64,000 nt of DNA, taken from Hamadaea tsunoensis DSM 44101. Its GTDB lineage: Bacteria; Actinomycetota; Actinomycetes; Mycobacteriales; Micromonosporaceae. Where the stretch lies: NCBI RefSeq assembly GCF_000428945.1, contig NZ_AUAX01000017.1, positions 62,001 through 126,000 of the forward strand. The letters run 5' to 3'. Below are positions 15,380 through 24,885 of this stretch, piece after piece (position 1 is the first letter of the stretch; each line of letters opens with the position of its first letter). The position numbers and the translations under genes were made by a program. The notes under the pieces were generated by a model that made no database searches, was not told the DNA's origin, and worked only from the letters and a program-made list of their open reading frames with translations.

Positions 15380-16260
15380 ACACCAGCCGCACCCTGATCT
15401 CCGACGCCGACCTGCGCCGCGGCCGCGGCAAGCTGATCTACCGGATCGTGCTCGGCGCGATGGCGGTCGCCTTCGTCCTGATCTTCCTGTTCCCGCTGTA
15501 CTGGATGGTCTCCGGGGCGGTGAAGTCGCCGGTCGAACTGGCCCAGCCGGTGCCGACGCTCATCCCGCACAGCTGGCATCCCGAGACGTTCGTCGACGCC
15601 TGGAAGAAGCTGAACATCGGGCCGTACCTGCTCAACACGGCGTACTACGCGCTCGGGGGGTGGCTGCTGCAGCTGACCGTCGACGTCGCCGCGGCGTACG
15701 CGCTGTCGAAACTGCGGCCGAAGTTCGGCAACGTGGTGCTCGGGCTGATGCTCGCCAGCCTCATGCTGCCCGCGTCGGCGCTGCTGGTCCCGGCGTACCT
15801 GACCGTGGCCGACGTGCCGGTCTTCGGGGTGAACCTGCTCAACACCCCGTGGGCGCTGTGGCTGCCGGGTGTGGCCAACGCGTTCAACATCTACGTCCTC
15901 AAGCGGTTCTTCGACCAGATCCCCGACGACCTGCTCGACGCGGCCGCGATCGACGGCGCCGGCCGGTTCCGGATGCTGTGGAACGTCGTCCTGCCGCTGT
16001 CGCGGCCGGTGCTGGCCGTCGTGTCGATCTTCGCGATCATCGGGTCCTGGAAGGACTTCCTCTGGCCGCTGCTCGTCCTGCAGGACCCGCAGACCCAGAC
16101 CTTCAACGTGGCGCTGAGCCGGCTCGCCTTCACCGGCTACGTCACGACCAACGAGATGTTCGCCGGGCTGGCGATCGTCAGCATCCCCATGGTGATCGTC
16201 TTCATGGTCTTCCAGCGCAGCATCCTCAACGGGCTGTCCGCGGGAGCGCTCAAGGGCTGA
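15376..16260 (+). CDS. Sugar ABC transporter permease (MalG-like)
   Basis: 294-residue partner permease with six helices. The EAA loop reads LLDAAAIDGAGRFRMLWNVVLPLSRP. It starts 4 bp inside the previous gene (ATGA). Followed 110 bp later by the large secreted glucanase, so degradation and uptake are probably co-expressed. Confidence 0.92.
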   Translation: MNTSRTLISDADLRRGRGKLIYRIVLGAMAVAFVLIFLFPLYWMVSGAVKSPVELAQPVPTLIPHSWHPETFVDAWKKLNIGPYLLNTAYYALGGWLLQLTVDVAAAYALSKLRPKFGNVVLGLMLASLMLPASALLVPAYLTVADVPVFGVNLLNTPWALWLPGVANAFNIYVLKRFFDQIPDDLLDAAAIDGAGRFRMLWNVVLPLSRPVLAVVSIFAIIGSWKDFLWPLLVLQDPQTQTFNVALSRLAFTGYVTTNEMFAGLAIVSIPMVIVFMVFQRSILNGLSAGALKG

Positions 16261-16370
16261 ACCGCCCGCCTGCCCACCACCACCACCGAGACCACCGCCG
16301 CCCGGCGCCCGCCGGGCCGGTCGGTGCTGCCCGCCGCACGGGGGAACCCTCACCGGAAGGAGTAACGCAC

Positions 16371-19292
16371 ATGCACCGCTCCGCTCCATCCCTGCGCGCA
16401 CTGCTCGCCGCGACCGCCGCGGCCGTCCTCGCCGCCGCCGGCCTCTGGACCGCCACGGCCACCGCCGGCACCACCACCTACCAGGCCGAATCGGCCGCGC
16501 TGTCCGGCGGGGCCGTCACCGCCACCGACCACAGTGGATATACCGGCGCCGGCTTCGTCGGCGGTTACACCGATGCCGACAAGGGCAACGCCGCCACGAC
16601 CTTCACCGTCAGCGCCGGCACCGCGGGCGGCTACCAACTGTCCCTGCGGTACGCCAACGGCACGACCACCACGATGACGCTGTCGCTGTACGTCAACAAC
16701 GTCAAGACGGGCCAGATCTCCCTGCCCGCCACCGCGAACTGGGACACCTGGGGTACGCGTACCGACACGGTGACCCTGCCGGCCGGTGGCAGCTCGGTGA
16801 AGTACAAGTTCGACACCGCCGACTCCGGCAACGTGAACCTGGACAGCCTCACCGTCACCGACGTCGGGGCCCCGCCCGCGGGGCAGTACGAAGCCGAGTC
16901 GGCGGCCCTGTCCGGCGGCACCGCGGTCGCCACCGACCACAGTGGATTCACCGGCACCGGGTTCGTCGGCGGCTACACCGACGGCAACAAGGGCAACGCC
17001 ACGACGTCGTTCACCGTCACCGCCGCGTACGCGGGGACCGCCACCGTGACCGCCCGGTACGCCAACGGGACCGGCGCGGCCATGACCCTGTCGATCTACG
17101 TCAACGGTACGAAGATCCGCCAGACGACCTTCCCGGCCCTCGCCAACTGGGACACCTGGGGCACGGTCGCCGAAGCGCTGACCCTCAACGCCGGCAGCGA
17201 CACGATCGCGTACAGGTTCGACGGCACCGACTCCGGCAACGTCAACCTCGACAACATCACCGTCGCCGTGTCCAGCCCCAGCCCGACCCCGACGGGCAGC
17301 CCGACGACACCGCCGACCGGGCAGGGCTACGAGCTGGAGACCGCGTTCTTCTCCGGCGGCGTGAGCACCGCGACGAGCGTCGCCGGCTACACCGGCACCG
17401 GCTACCTCACCGGCTTCACCACCGTCGGCGCCCGCGCCATCCGCACCGTGAACCTCCCGGCCGCCGCCACCACCACGGTGACCCTCCGGTACGCGAACAG
17501 CACCGGCTCGGCCAGGACGCTCAGCGCGTACGCCAATGGTGTGAAGGCGGGGCAGATCAGCCTCGCGGCGGGAGCGGGCTGGCTGACGGCGACCCAGAGC
17601 CTGGCCCTGCGGGCGGGCGTGAACATCGTGGGTTACCAGTACGACAGCGGTGACTCCGGCAACGTGCAGCTCGACAGCGTCACGGTGAGCGGTGGCGCGG
17701 CGCTGGCCGCCCGCGGCGCGACGGTGCCGTACACCGAGTACGAGGCGGAGAACGCGAGCACCAACGGTGTCGTGCTCGGCCCCGACCGCACCTTCCGCAC
17801 GATCGCGTCGGAGTCGTCCGGCCGCCGCGCGGTACGCCTCGACAACGCCAGGTACGCCCAGATCACGCTCACCCAGCCGGCGAACGCGCTGGTCGTGCGG
17901 GCGTCGATCCCCGACAACGCCGCCGGGACCGGCACCACCGCGCCGCTGGCGGTCTACGCCAACGGCACGAAGATCGCCGACCTGACCCTGTCGTCGGTCT
18001 ACAGCTGGGTGTACGGCAGCTATCCGTTCCCCAACGACCCGTCGCTGGGCGGTGGGCACCGGTTCTTCGACGACACCCGGCTCAAGCTCGCCGCCACCTA
18101 TCCGGTCGGCACCGTCCTGAAACTCCAGAACGACGGCGGTACGCAGATCACCGTCGACCTGATCGACACCGAGAACGTCGCGGCGGCGTACGCGGCCCCG
18201 GCGAACTCGCTCGACGTCACCGCGTACGGGGCGACGTCGGGGTCCGGGGACGACACGACGGCGTTCACCAACGCGGTCAACGCGGCGAAGGCGCAGGGCA
18301 AGAGTGTCTGGGTCCCGGCCGGCACCTTCGACCTCCCGACCCGGTTCAGCGTCGACAACGTGACGATCCGCGGCGCCGGCATGTGGTACACCACGATCCG
18401 CGGCGCCGCCGGACACGGCGGGTTCTACGCCACCGGCAACAACGTCCAGCTCGCCGACTTCACCATCGCCGGGGACGTCACCTACCGGGAGGCCGACGGC
18501 GCCGACAGCACCGACGCGGCGATGCGCGGCAGCTTCGGCACCGGATCGCTGATCGCCAACGTGTGGGCCGAGCACACCAAGGCCGGCCTGTGGGTCAACG
18601 CCGCCGACGGCCTGTACGCGGTCGGCGTACGCATCCGCGACACGTTCGCCGACGGCGTCAACCTCAACGACGCGGTCAGCAACACCCGGGTCGAGCAGAG
18701 CGTGCTGCGCAACACCGGCGACGACGCGCTGGCGATGTGGTCGCACACGGCATCGGTGACCAACAGCGCCTTCACGTTCAACACGGCCGCGCTGCCGATG
18801 CTGTCCAACACGGCCGCGATCTACGGCGGCAACGGCAACCGCATCGAGGACAACCTGTTCTCCGACACGGTGTACACCGCGACCGGCATCGCGATCAGCA
18901 CCTGGCACGCGGCGCAGCCGTTCAGCGGCACGACCGTCGTGGCCCGCAACACGGTCACCCGGGCCGGCGGCTTCAACACCGACTGGAACTCCAGCCAGCC
19001 CGGCCTGTGGGTGTACGCCGAATCGCGCGACATCACCGCACCGGTCCTGATCCAGGACGTGTCCATCGTGGACAGCACTTATCAGGGCATCCTGCTCAGC
19101 TGGCAGAAGAACATCACCAACCTGACCTTCGATCACGTGTCCGTCACCGGCGCCGGCACCTACGGGATCGAGGCCAACGCCTACGGCAGCGCGTACGCGG
19201 CCTATCTGACGGTCAGCGGCGCCGCCTCCGGGGGGCTGTCCAACACCACCGGCTACACCTTCACCCGCGGCCCCGGCGACACCGGCTGGTAG
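16371..19292 (+). CDS. Secreted GH87-like alpha-1,3-glucanase/mycodextranase with three CBMs
   Basis: 973-residue extracellular enzyme. The signal peptide ends near residue 31. Three carbohydrate-binding modules of the CBM6/CBM35 beta-sandwich type follow (about 34-160, 165-295 and 315-440; each has YEAES or YELE, an SGGT-like patch and GNVNLDSLTV or similar). A Ser/Thr/Pro linker lies near 298-312. From about 450 to the end there is a jelly-roll plus right-handed beta-helix of the GH87 type (YGATSGSGDDTTAF, VDNVTIRGAGMWYTTI). Candidate catalytic Asp residues are D761 (ADGVN) and D784/D785 (TGDD). GH87 enzymes cut alpha-1,3 or mixed alpha-1,3/1,4 glucans such as fungal wall glucan or mutan. 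Start behind GGAAGGAG. Family recognised from motif pattern. Confidence 0.82.
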   Translation: MHRSAPSLRALLAATAAAVLAAAGLWTATATAGTTTYQAESAALSGGAVTATDHSGYTGAGFVGGYTDADKGNAATTFTVSAGTAGGYQLSLRYANGTTTTMTLSLYVNNVKTGQISLPATANWDTWGTRTDTVTLPAGGSSVKYKFDTADSGNVNLDSLTVTDVGAPPAGQYEAESAALSGGTAVATDHSGFTGTGFVGGYTDGNKGNATTSFTVTAAYAGTATVTARYANGTGAAMTLSIYVNGTKIRQTTFPALANWDTWGTVAEALTLNAGSDTIAYRFDGTDSGNVNLDNITVAVSSPSPTPTGSPTTPPTGQGYELETAFFSGGVSTATSVAGYTGTGYLTGFTTVGARAIRTVNLPAAATTTVTLRYANSTGSARTLSAYANGVKAGQISLAAGAGWLTATQSLALRAGVNIVGYQYDSGDSGNVQLDSVTVSGGAALAARGATVPYTEYEAENASTNGVVLGPDRTFRTIASESSGRRAVRLDNARYAQITLTQPANALVVRASIPDNAAGTGTTAPLAVYANGTKIADLTLSSVYSWVYGSYPFPNDPSLGGGHRFFDDTRLKLAATYPVGTVLKLQNDGGTQITVDLIDTENVAAAYAAPANSLDVTAYGATSGSGDDTTAFTNAVNAAKAQGKSVWVPAGTFDLPTRFSVDNVTIRGAGMWYTTIRGAAGHGGFYATGNNVQLADFTIAGDVTYREADGADSTDAAMRGSFGTGSLIANVWAEHTKAGLWVNAADGLYAVGVRIRDTFADGVNLNDAVSNTRVEQSVLRNTGDDALAMWSHTASVTNSAFTFNTAALPMLSNTAAIYGGNGNRIEDNLFSDTVYTATGIAISTWHAAQPFSGTTVVARNTVTRAGGFNTDWNSSQPGLWVYAESRDITAPVLIQDVSIVDSTYQGILLSWQKNITNLTFDHVSVTGAGTYGIEANAYGSAYAAYLTVSGAASGGLSNTTGYTFTRGPGDTGW

Positions 19293-19342
19293 CACCCGTC
19301 CGGGGCGCCGCCTTGTCGCTGAGTAGCGGCGCCCCGGGCACC

Positions 19343-19387
19343 ACACCGAACCGCAGCACACCGAACCGCAGCACACCGAACCGCAGC
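19343..19387 (+). repeat. 15-bp tandem repeat, three copies
   Basis: Unit acaccgaaccgcagc repeated exactly three times between the glucanase and glucosidase genes, with a decayed fourth copy. It would alter leader length if it expanded or contracted; no function evident. Confidence 0.85.
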
Positions 19388-19410
19388 GCCACGAACCAAG
19401 GAGCGACCGC

Positions 19411-21048
19411 ATGCCCGCAACTCCCGACACCGGCACCACCGCCTGGTGGCGTACCGCAGCGATCTACCAGATCTACCTGCGCAGCTTCGCCGACGGCGAC
19501 GGCGACGGCGTCGGCGATCTCGCCGGCCTGCGCTCGCGCCTGCCGTACCTGCGCCGCCTCGGCGTCGACGCCCTGTGGCTGACCCCGTGGTACGTCTCGC
19601 CGATGGCCGACGCCGGGTACGACGTGGCCGACTACCGCGACATCGACCCGGTCTTCGGCGACCTCGACCAGGCCACCGCGTTCCTCGCCGAGGCGCACGC
19701 GCACGGCCTGCGGGTGATCATCGACCTGGTGCCCAACCACTGCTCGGACCGCCACCCCTGGTTCCAGGCCGCGCTGGCCGACCCGGCGGCACCCGAACGT
19801 GACCGGTTCTGGTTCCAGCCCGGCCGGGGGGAGCACGGCGAGCTGCCGCCCAACGACTGGCAGGGCTACTTCGGCGGCCCGGCCTGGACCCGGACTTCTC
19901 ATGGTGACTGGTACCTGCACATGTTCACCCCCGAGCAGCCGGACCTGAACTGGGAGAGCCCGGCGGTACGCGCGGAGTTCGAGGACATCCTGCGGTTCTG
20001 GTTCGACCTCGGCGTCGACGGCATGCGCATCGACGTGGCCCACGGCCTGACCAAGAAGCCCGGCCTGCCCGACGTCGGCCCCGAACCCGACCCGACCGAC
20101 CTGCCCTACCAGGACACCGACGGCGTCCACGAGATCTACCGGGCGTGGCGGCGGATCAGCGACTCCTACGACGGCGAGCGGGTCTTCGTCGGCGAGGTGT
20201 GGCTGCCCACCCCCGAGCAGTACATCCGCTACCTGCGCCCCGACGAGCTGCACTCGGCGTTCAACTTCGACTTCCTGTGCGGGGCGTTCACCGCGCCCGC
20301 GTTGCGGAAGGTGATCGACGAGACGCTGGCCGTGCACCGGACGGTCGACGCGCCGCCGACCTGGGTTCTGTCCAATCACGACACCATCCGGCACGTCACC
20401 CGGTACGGCCGCGAGGACACCACGTTCAGCGTCAGCGACCGCCGCCACGGCGCGCCCAGCGATCCTGACCTGGGGCTGCGGCGAGCCCGGGCGGCGGCAT
20501 TGCTCACCTTCGCCCTGCCCGGCGGCGTGTACGTCTACCAGGGCGACGAGCTCGGCCTGCCCGAGGTCGAGGACATCCCCGTCGACCAGCTGCAGGACCC
20601 GACCTGGCCGCGCTCGGGCTTCACCGACCGAGGCCGCGACGGCTGCCGCGTACCGCTGCCGTGGTCGGCCGACAGCCCGCCGTTCGGCTTCTCCGCGGAC
20701 GGTGCCGCGCAGCCCTGGCTGCCCCAGCCGGCCGGGTGGAAGGCGCTCACCGTCGAGGCGCAGTCGGCCGACCCGGACTCCACGCTGTCGCTCTACCGGG
20801 CCGCGCTCGCGCTGCGCCGGCGGTTCGCGGCGCTGCCCGGCGAGCTCGTCTGGCTCGACGCGGACGGCCTGTCCGCCGCGGAGGGGGTCGTGGCCTTCCG
20901 CCGGGGCGACCTCACCTGCGTGGTCAACCTGTCCGCGCGGCCTGTCGCCCTGCCGCCGGGCGACCTCCTGCTCGCGAGCGGGCCGATCGAGGACGGCCGC
21001 CTGCCCGCCGACACCTGCGCCTGGCTGGTCGGCGTCACCGACAACTGA
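19411..21048 (+). CDS. GH13 alpha-glucosidase
   Basis: 545-residue cytoplasmic glycoside hydrolase (no signal peptide) of the oligo-1,6-glucosidase / alpha-glucosidase subfamilies. Conserved regions: IIDLVPNH; GMRIDVAHG with nucleophile D208; VFVGEVW with acid/base E262; LSNHD with D324. The C-terminal beta-domain is present. It should release glucose from imported alpha-gluco-oligosaccharides, completing the pathway begun by the secreted GH87 enzymes. Sits between the two GH87 genes on the same strand. Confidence 0.92.
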   Translation: MPATPDTGTTAWWRTAAIYQIYLRSFADGDGDGVGDLAGLRSRLPYLRRLGVDALWLTPWYVSPMADAGYDVADYRDIDPVFGDLDQATAFLAEAHAHGLRVIIDLVPNHCSDRHPWFQAALADPAAPERDRFWFQPGRGEHGELPPNDWQGYFGGPAWTRTSHGDWYLHMFTPEQPDLNWESPAVRAEFEDILRFWFDLGVDGMRIDVAHGLTKKPGLPDVGPEPDPTDLPYQDTDGVHEIYRAWRRISDSYDGERVFVGEVWLPTPEQYIRYLRPDELHSAFNFDFLCGAFTAPALRKVIDETLAVHRTVDAPPTWVLSNHDTIRHVTRYGREDTTFSVSDRRHGAPSDPDLGLRRARAAALLTFALPGGVYVYQGDELGLPEVEDIPVDQLQDPTWPRSGFTDRGRDGCRVPLPWSADSPPFGFSADGAAQPWLPQPAGWKALTVEAQSADPDSTLSLYRAALALRRRFAALPGELVWLDADGLSAAEGVVAFRRGDLTCVVNLSARPVALPPGDLLLASGPIEDGRLPADTCAWLVGVTDN

Positions 21049-21109
21049 AGCACGACGCGCTGCCCGGCTCGCACTGCCCGGCTCGCGCCGCTCGGCTCGC
21101 CGGGTTGGG

Positions 21110-21157
21110 GAGATCTTGAACAGTGTCGCCAGGGCGGCACCAACCGTCCAAGATCTC
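21110..21157. repeat. Nested intergenic palindrome, CAAGATC family (2)
   Basis: gagatcttg (21110-21118) pairs with caagatctc (21149-21157). Inside, gtgtcgcc pairs with ggcggcac (21123-21140, one wobble). It lies between the GH13 and second GH87 genes and may act as terminator or processing site. Confidence 0.65.
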
Positions 21158-21202
21158 GCCAGCCGCCCGCCATCCCACCCACCCATCACCAAGGAGCACG
21201 CC

Positions 21203-23647
21203 GTGCCCGGATCGCGTACGCGTACAGCAATATTGGTTGTGACGGCCCTGGCCGCGGCGAGCCTGGCGGCGCCCGCGCAGGCCGAGCCGGCGGTGCCGAC
21301 CCTGCCGAGCCAGCCGGGCACCGCGCTGCCCCTGCCGGGGAACGCAGCGGGGGCGGCCGTGCCGTTCACCGAGTACCAGGCGGAGAACGCCCGCACCGAC
21401 GGCAGCCGCCTCGGTCCCGACCGCGGCTACACCCGGCTTGTCGCCGAGGCGTCCGGACGGCGGGCCGTCGCCCTGGACGCGGGGGAGTACGTCGAGTTCG
21501 TCCTCGCGAAGGCCGCCAACGCCGTGGACGTCCGCTACTCCATCGCCGACGGCCCCGACGTCGCCCTGGCGGTCACCGTCGACGGGCGCCCCGGACCGCG
21601 GCTGAACCTGACCGCGAAGTACTCCCACGCGTACGGGCTGTACCCGTTCGGCAACGACCCGGCGACCGGCGGCCACCACCACTACTTCGACGACGTCCGC
21701 ACCATGTTCGGCCGTACCCTGCCGGCCGGCACCCGCGTACGCCTGACCCCGGCGGCCGATGCCGTCATCGATCTGGCCGACTTCGAAATGGTCGCCGCGC
21801 CCGGATCCGCCCCGGCCGGCGCGCTGGACGCGGCGGCTTTCGGCGCCGATCCCACCGGCGCGGCCGATTCCGGAGCCGCGCTGCAGAGCGCCGCCGACGC
21901 CGCCCGCGAGCAGCACCGGCCACTGTGGATCGGGCCGGGCACCTACCGGGTCGACCGCAGGCTCCAGGTCGACGACGTCACCGTCCAGGGTGCCGGGCTG
22001 TGGTACACGGTTCTCACCGGCGACGGCGTCGGGGTGTTCGGCAACGCGGCCCCGACCCCCAGCAACGGCGTACACCTGGCTGGTTTCGCGGTCTTCGGGA
22101 CCACGACCGGGCGCGACGACGCGACCGTGGACAGCGGGTTCGGCGGCGCGCTCGGCGGTGGTTCGACGATCAGCGACGTGTGGGTGGAGCACACGAAGGT
22201 CGGCATGTGGTTCGACGGCCCGTCCAGCGGCCTGACCGTCACCGGCGCGCGCATCCAGAACACCTGGGCCGACGGGATCAACCTGCACGACGGCGTCTCC
22301 GACACCACCGTGACGCAGACGTTCGTGCGCAACACCGGGGACGACGGCATGGCCATGTGGTCGGCGTCGCATGCCGACAGCGGGAACGTGTTCAGCCACG
22401 ACACGGTCGCCGTGCCGCTGCTCGCCAACGCGTACGCGATCTATGGCGGCCGCGACAACGCCGTACGCGATTCCGTCGCCGCCGACACCGTGACCCAGGG
22501 CGGCGGTGTGCACGCCGGCAACCGGTTCGGCGCCGTCCCGCTCGCCGGGACGACGACGCTGTCGGGCAACCTGCTGGTACGCACCGGCAGCCTGGTTCCC
22601 AACGATCCGGTGCAGATCGGCGCCCTCTGGTTCTGGGCAGCCGACGAGCCGATCGACGCCACGATCTCGGTACGCGACACCGCGATCGTCGACAGCACCA
22701 TGTCGGCCGTCCAGTTCTACGGCAAGAGCATCACGGGCGTCACGGTCGACCGGGTCGCCGTCACCGGCGCGGGCACGTTCGCGGTGCAGATCCAGGCCCC
22801 CGGCGCGGCCACGTTCCAGCGGGTCGTCGCGGTCGGGCTCGGCGCGGCCGGCGTACAGGCCTGCGGCGACGGGTTCACGCTGACCCGGGGCGCCGGCGAT
22901 CTCGGCTGGTCGACGACCTCGTGCGGGCTGCCGTTGCGCGGCCAGCTGAACGTCGCGCCGGCCGACGGGATCGACTTCGGCTTCCGCAGCCTCGGCAGCA
23001 CCGCCACGCGGCCGATCACGGTCACCAACCCGGGACCCGGCCCGGTGCGGATCACCGCCGTGCACCCGCCGGCCGGCTTCACCGCGGCGGACACCTGCGG
23101 CGTCCTGGCGGCCGGGCAGAGCTGCACGATCACGGTCGGCTTCGCACCCCGGACCGCCGCCAACTTCGCCGGGCGGCTGAGCATCGACAGCACGTCGCCC
23201 GCCGGTCCCTACGTCGTCGCCGTCGCGGGCATCGGGTTCGACCCCGACGGCAACCTCGCGCTGGGGCGTACCGCCACGGCCAGTTCCAGCTGCTGCTTCT
23301 GGCTGCCCGCCGCCAATCTCGTCGACGGCGACCCGGCCACCTACTTCGAGACCGCCAACAACGCGTTCCCGCAGACCCTGTCGGTCGACCTCGGCCAGGC
23401 GTTCACCGTCTCGCGGATCGTCGTGAAGCTGCCCGGCAACTGGGGTGGGCGTACCGAGACCATCGCCGTCAGCGCCGACGGTGCGCCGCTGCTGGCCGCC
23501 GCCGACTACACCCTCGACCCCGACACCGGCAACGTCGCCACGCTGAGCTTCCCGGCGACCAGCGCCCGCACGCTGACCCTCACGGTCACCGGCAACACCG
23601 GCTGGCCGGCCGCTCAGCTCTCCGAGATCGAGGTGTACGCGCGATAG
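21203..23647 (+). CDS. Secreted GH87-like glucanase with HYDIN-like and F5/8C domains
   Basis: 814-residue secreted protein. GTG start behind AAGGAG, signal peptide to about residue 28 (PAQA). A GH87-like region follows directly (FTEYQAENARTDG, then AAFGADPTGAADSG, VDDVTVQGAGLWYTVL), with candidate Asp residues D357 (ADGIN) and D380/D381 (TGDD) in the same spacing as in the first glucanase. After about 570 comes a choice-of-anchor/ASPM-SPD-2-Hydin beta-sandwich (TVTNPGPGPVRITAV...CTITVGFAP), then an F5/8 type C (discoidin) domain from about 690 (ALGRTATASSSCCF...VDGDPATYFET). The binding modules therefore differ from the first enzyme, suggesting division of labour on the same polymer. Confidence 0.8.
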   Translation: MPGSRTRTAILVVTALAAASLAAPAQAEPAVPTLPSQPGTALPLPGNAAGAAVPFTEYQAENARTDGSRLGPDRGYTRLVAEASGRRAVALDAGEYVEFVLAKAANAVDVRYSIADGPDVALAVTVDGRPGPRLNLTAKYSHAYGLYPFGNDPATGGHHHYFDDVRTMFGRTLPAGTRVRLTPAADAVIDLADFEMVAAPGSAPAGALDAAAFGADPTGAADSGAALQSAADAAREQHRPLWIGPGTYRVDRRLQVDDVTVQGAGLWYTVLTGDGVGVFGNAAPTPSNGVHLAGFAVFGTTTGRDDATVDSGFGGALGGGSTISDVWVEHTKVGMWFDGPSSGLTVTGARIQNTWADGINLHDGVSDTTVTQTFVRNTGDDGMAMWSASHADSGNVFSHDTVAVPLLANAYAIYGGRDNAVRDSVAADTVTQGGGVHAGNRFGAVPLAGTTTLSGNLLVRTGSLVPNDPVQIGALWFWAADEPIDATISVRDTAIVDSTMSAVQFYGKSITGVTVDRVAVTGAGTFAVQIQAPGAATFQRVVAVGLGAAGVQACGDGFTLTRGAGDLGWSTTSCGLPLRGQLNVAPADGIDFGFRSLGSTATRPITVTNPGPGPVRITAVHPPAGFTAADTCGVLAAGQSCTITVGFAPRTAANFAGRLSIDSTSPAGPYVVAVAGIGFDPDGNLALGRTATASSSCCFWLPAANLVDGDPATYFETANNAFPQTLSVDLGQAFTVSRIVVKLPGNWGGRTETIAVSADGAPLLAAADYTLDPDTGNVATLSFPATSARTLTLTVTGNTGWPAAQLSEIEVYAR

Positions 23648-23700
23648 CCCCACCCGCCACGGGGCGCATCGGTGCCGGTGCGCCCCACTACACTGTCCCG

Positions 23701-24732
23701 GTGGCACGCAGACTGGCCGAAGTGGCGAAACATGTCGGGGTCAGCCAGGCCACCGTCTCCCGGGTCCTCAACGACAAGCCGGGCATCTCGGACGCGACCC
23801 GGGCGGCCGTGCTCTCGGCGCTGGACGTCCTCGGTTACGAGCGGCCCGCGAAGCTCCGCGGCGACCGTGCCCGCCTGGTCGGGCTGATCCTGCCGGAGAT
23901 GCACGACCCGATCTACCCCGCGCTGGCCGAGATCATCGCCGGTGCGCTGGCCAAACGCGGCTTCAGCCCCGTCCTGTGCCCCCGCGCGGGCGAGGACGTC
24001 ACCGAGGCCGACTACCTGGAGATCCTCGCCGACCAGCACGTGTCCGGGATCATCTTCGCCAGCGGCGCCTACCAGTACACGACGGCGAACCACGACCAGT
24101 ACGCGGCCCTGCGCGACCGCAGCCTGCCGGTTGTCCTGATGAACGCCACCATCCCCGGCCTGGAACTGCCGACCGTCTCCACCGACGACGAGCACGCGTT
24201 GGAACAGGCCTACGGACACCTCGCCGCCCTCGGCCACCAGCGCATCGCCCTCCTGCTCGGCCCGCACGACCACATCGCGTCGCTGCGCAAGCTCGCCGCG
24301 TACCGGGCGCTCCTGCCCGCCGGCGCCGACCACGGCCTGGTCCTGCACGCCGGGTTCACCATGCAGGAAGGCCAGGCGGCCGCGACCACACTCCTGCAGT
24401 CGGACGCCACCGCCATCATCTGCGCCACCGACGCCCTCGCCCTCGGCGCCGTACGCGCCGCCAAGCGAGCCGGGCGGCAGGTCCCCGCCGACGTCTCGAT
24501 CGTCGGCTTCGACGACTCGACCCTGATGACGCACACCGACCCGCCGCTGACCACGATCCGCCAGCCGGCCGCGGCGATGGGACAGGCGGCCGTCGCGCTG
24601 CTGCTCGCCCAGATCGACGGCGACACGGTCAGCGCCGACGAGATGCTCTTCGAGCCCGAACTCGTGGTCCGGTCGTCCACCGGCCCGGCCCCCGCCCCCG
24701 CCCGCAAAGCCCCCGCCAAACCCCGCCGCTGA
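23701..24732 (+). CDS. LacI-family regulator of the glucan locus (copy 2)
   Basis: 343-residue repressor with helix-turn-helix RRLAEVAKHVGVSQATVSRVLND and a sugar-sensor domain (GLILPEMHDPIYPALAEII, CATDALALGAVRAAKRAG, VSIVGFDDSTLMTHTDPPLTT). GTG start. Strong similarity to the LacI protein at 11.6 kb implies a duplication bracketing the whole locus. The Ala/Pro/Lys-rich tail is unusual. Confidence 0.9.
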   Translation: MARRLAEVAKHVGVSQATVSRVLNDKPGISDATRAAVLSALDVLGYERPAKLRGDRARLVGLILPEMHDPIYPALAEIIAGALAKRGFSPVLCPRAGEDVTEADYLEILADQHVSGIIFASGAYQYTTANHDQYAALRDRSLPVVLMNATIPGLELPTVSTDDEHALEQAYGHLAALGHQRIALLLGPHDHIASLRKLAAYRALLPAGADHGLVLHAGFTMQEGQAAATTLLQSDATAIICATDALALGAVRAAKRAGRQVPADVSIVGFDDSTLMTHTDPPLTTIRQPAAAMGQAAVALLLAQIDGDTVSADEMLFEPELVVRSSTGPAPAPARKAPAKPRR

Positions 24733-24800
24733 CCCTCTTCCACGCCGCCCCGCCCGCGCCCCGCCCCCGCGCGTGCCTCCGCGCCGCGGACCCCCTTCTG

Positions 24801-24874
24801 CGACGATCTTGCGCGAATGTACCGGCATTCCGGGCATACGCCGCGAAATTCGGGACACTCGCGCAAGATCGTCG
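24801..24874. terminator. Intergenic palindrome, CAAGATC family (3), bidirectional terminator position
   Basis: cgacgatcttgcgcga (24801-24816) pairs perfectly over 16 bp with 24859-24874. It sits between the convergent LacI and secreted-protein genes, the place for a two-way terminator, although there is no long T run. It shares CAAGATC/GATCTTG with three other hairpins in this window. Confidence 0.65.
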
Positions 24875-24885
24875 GAAAGAGTCGG

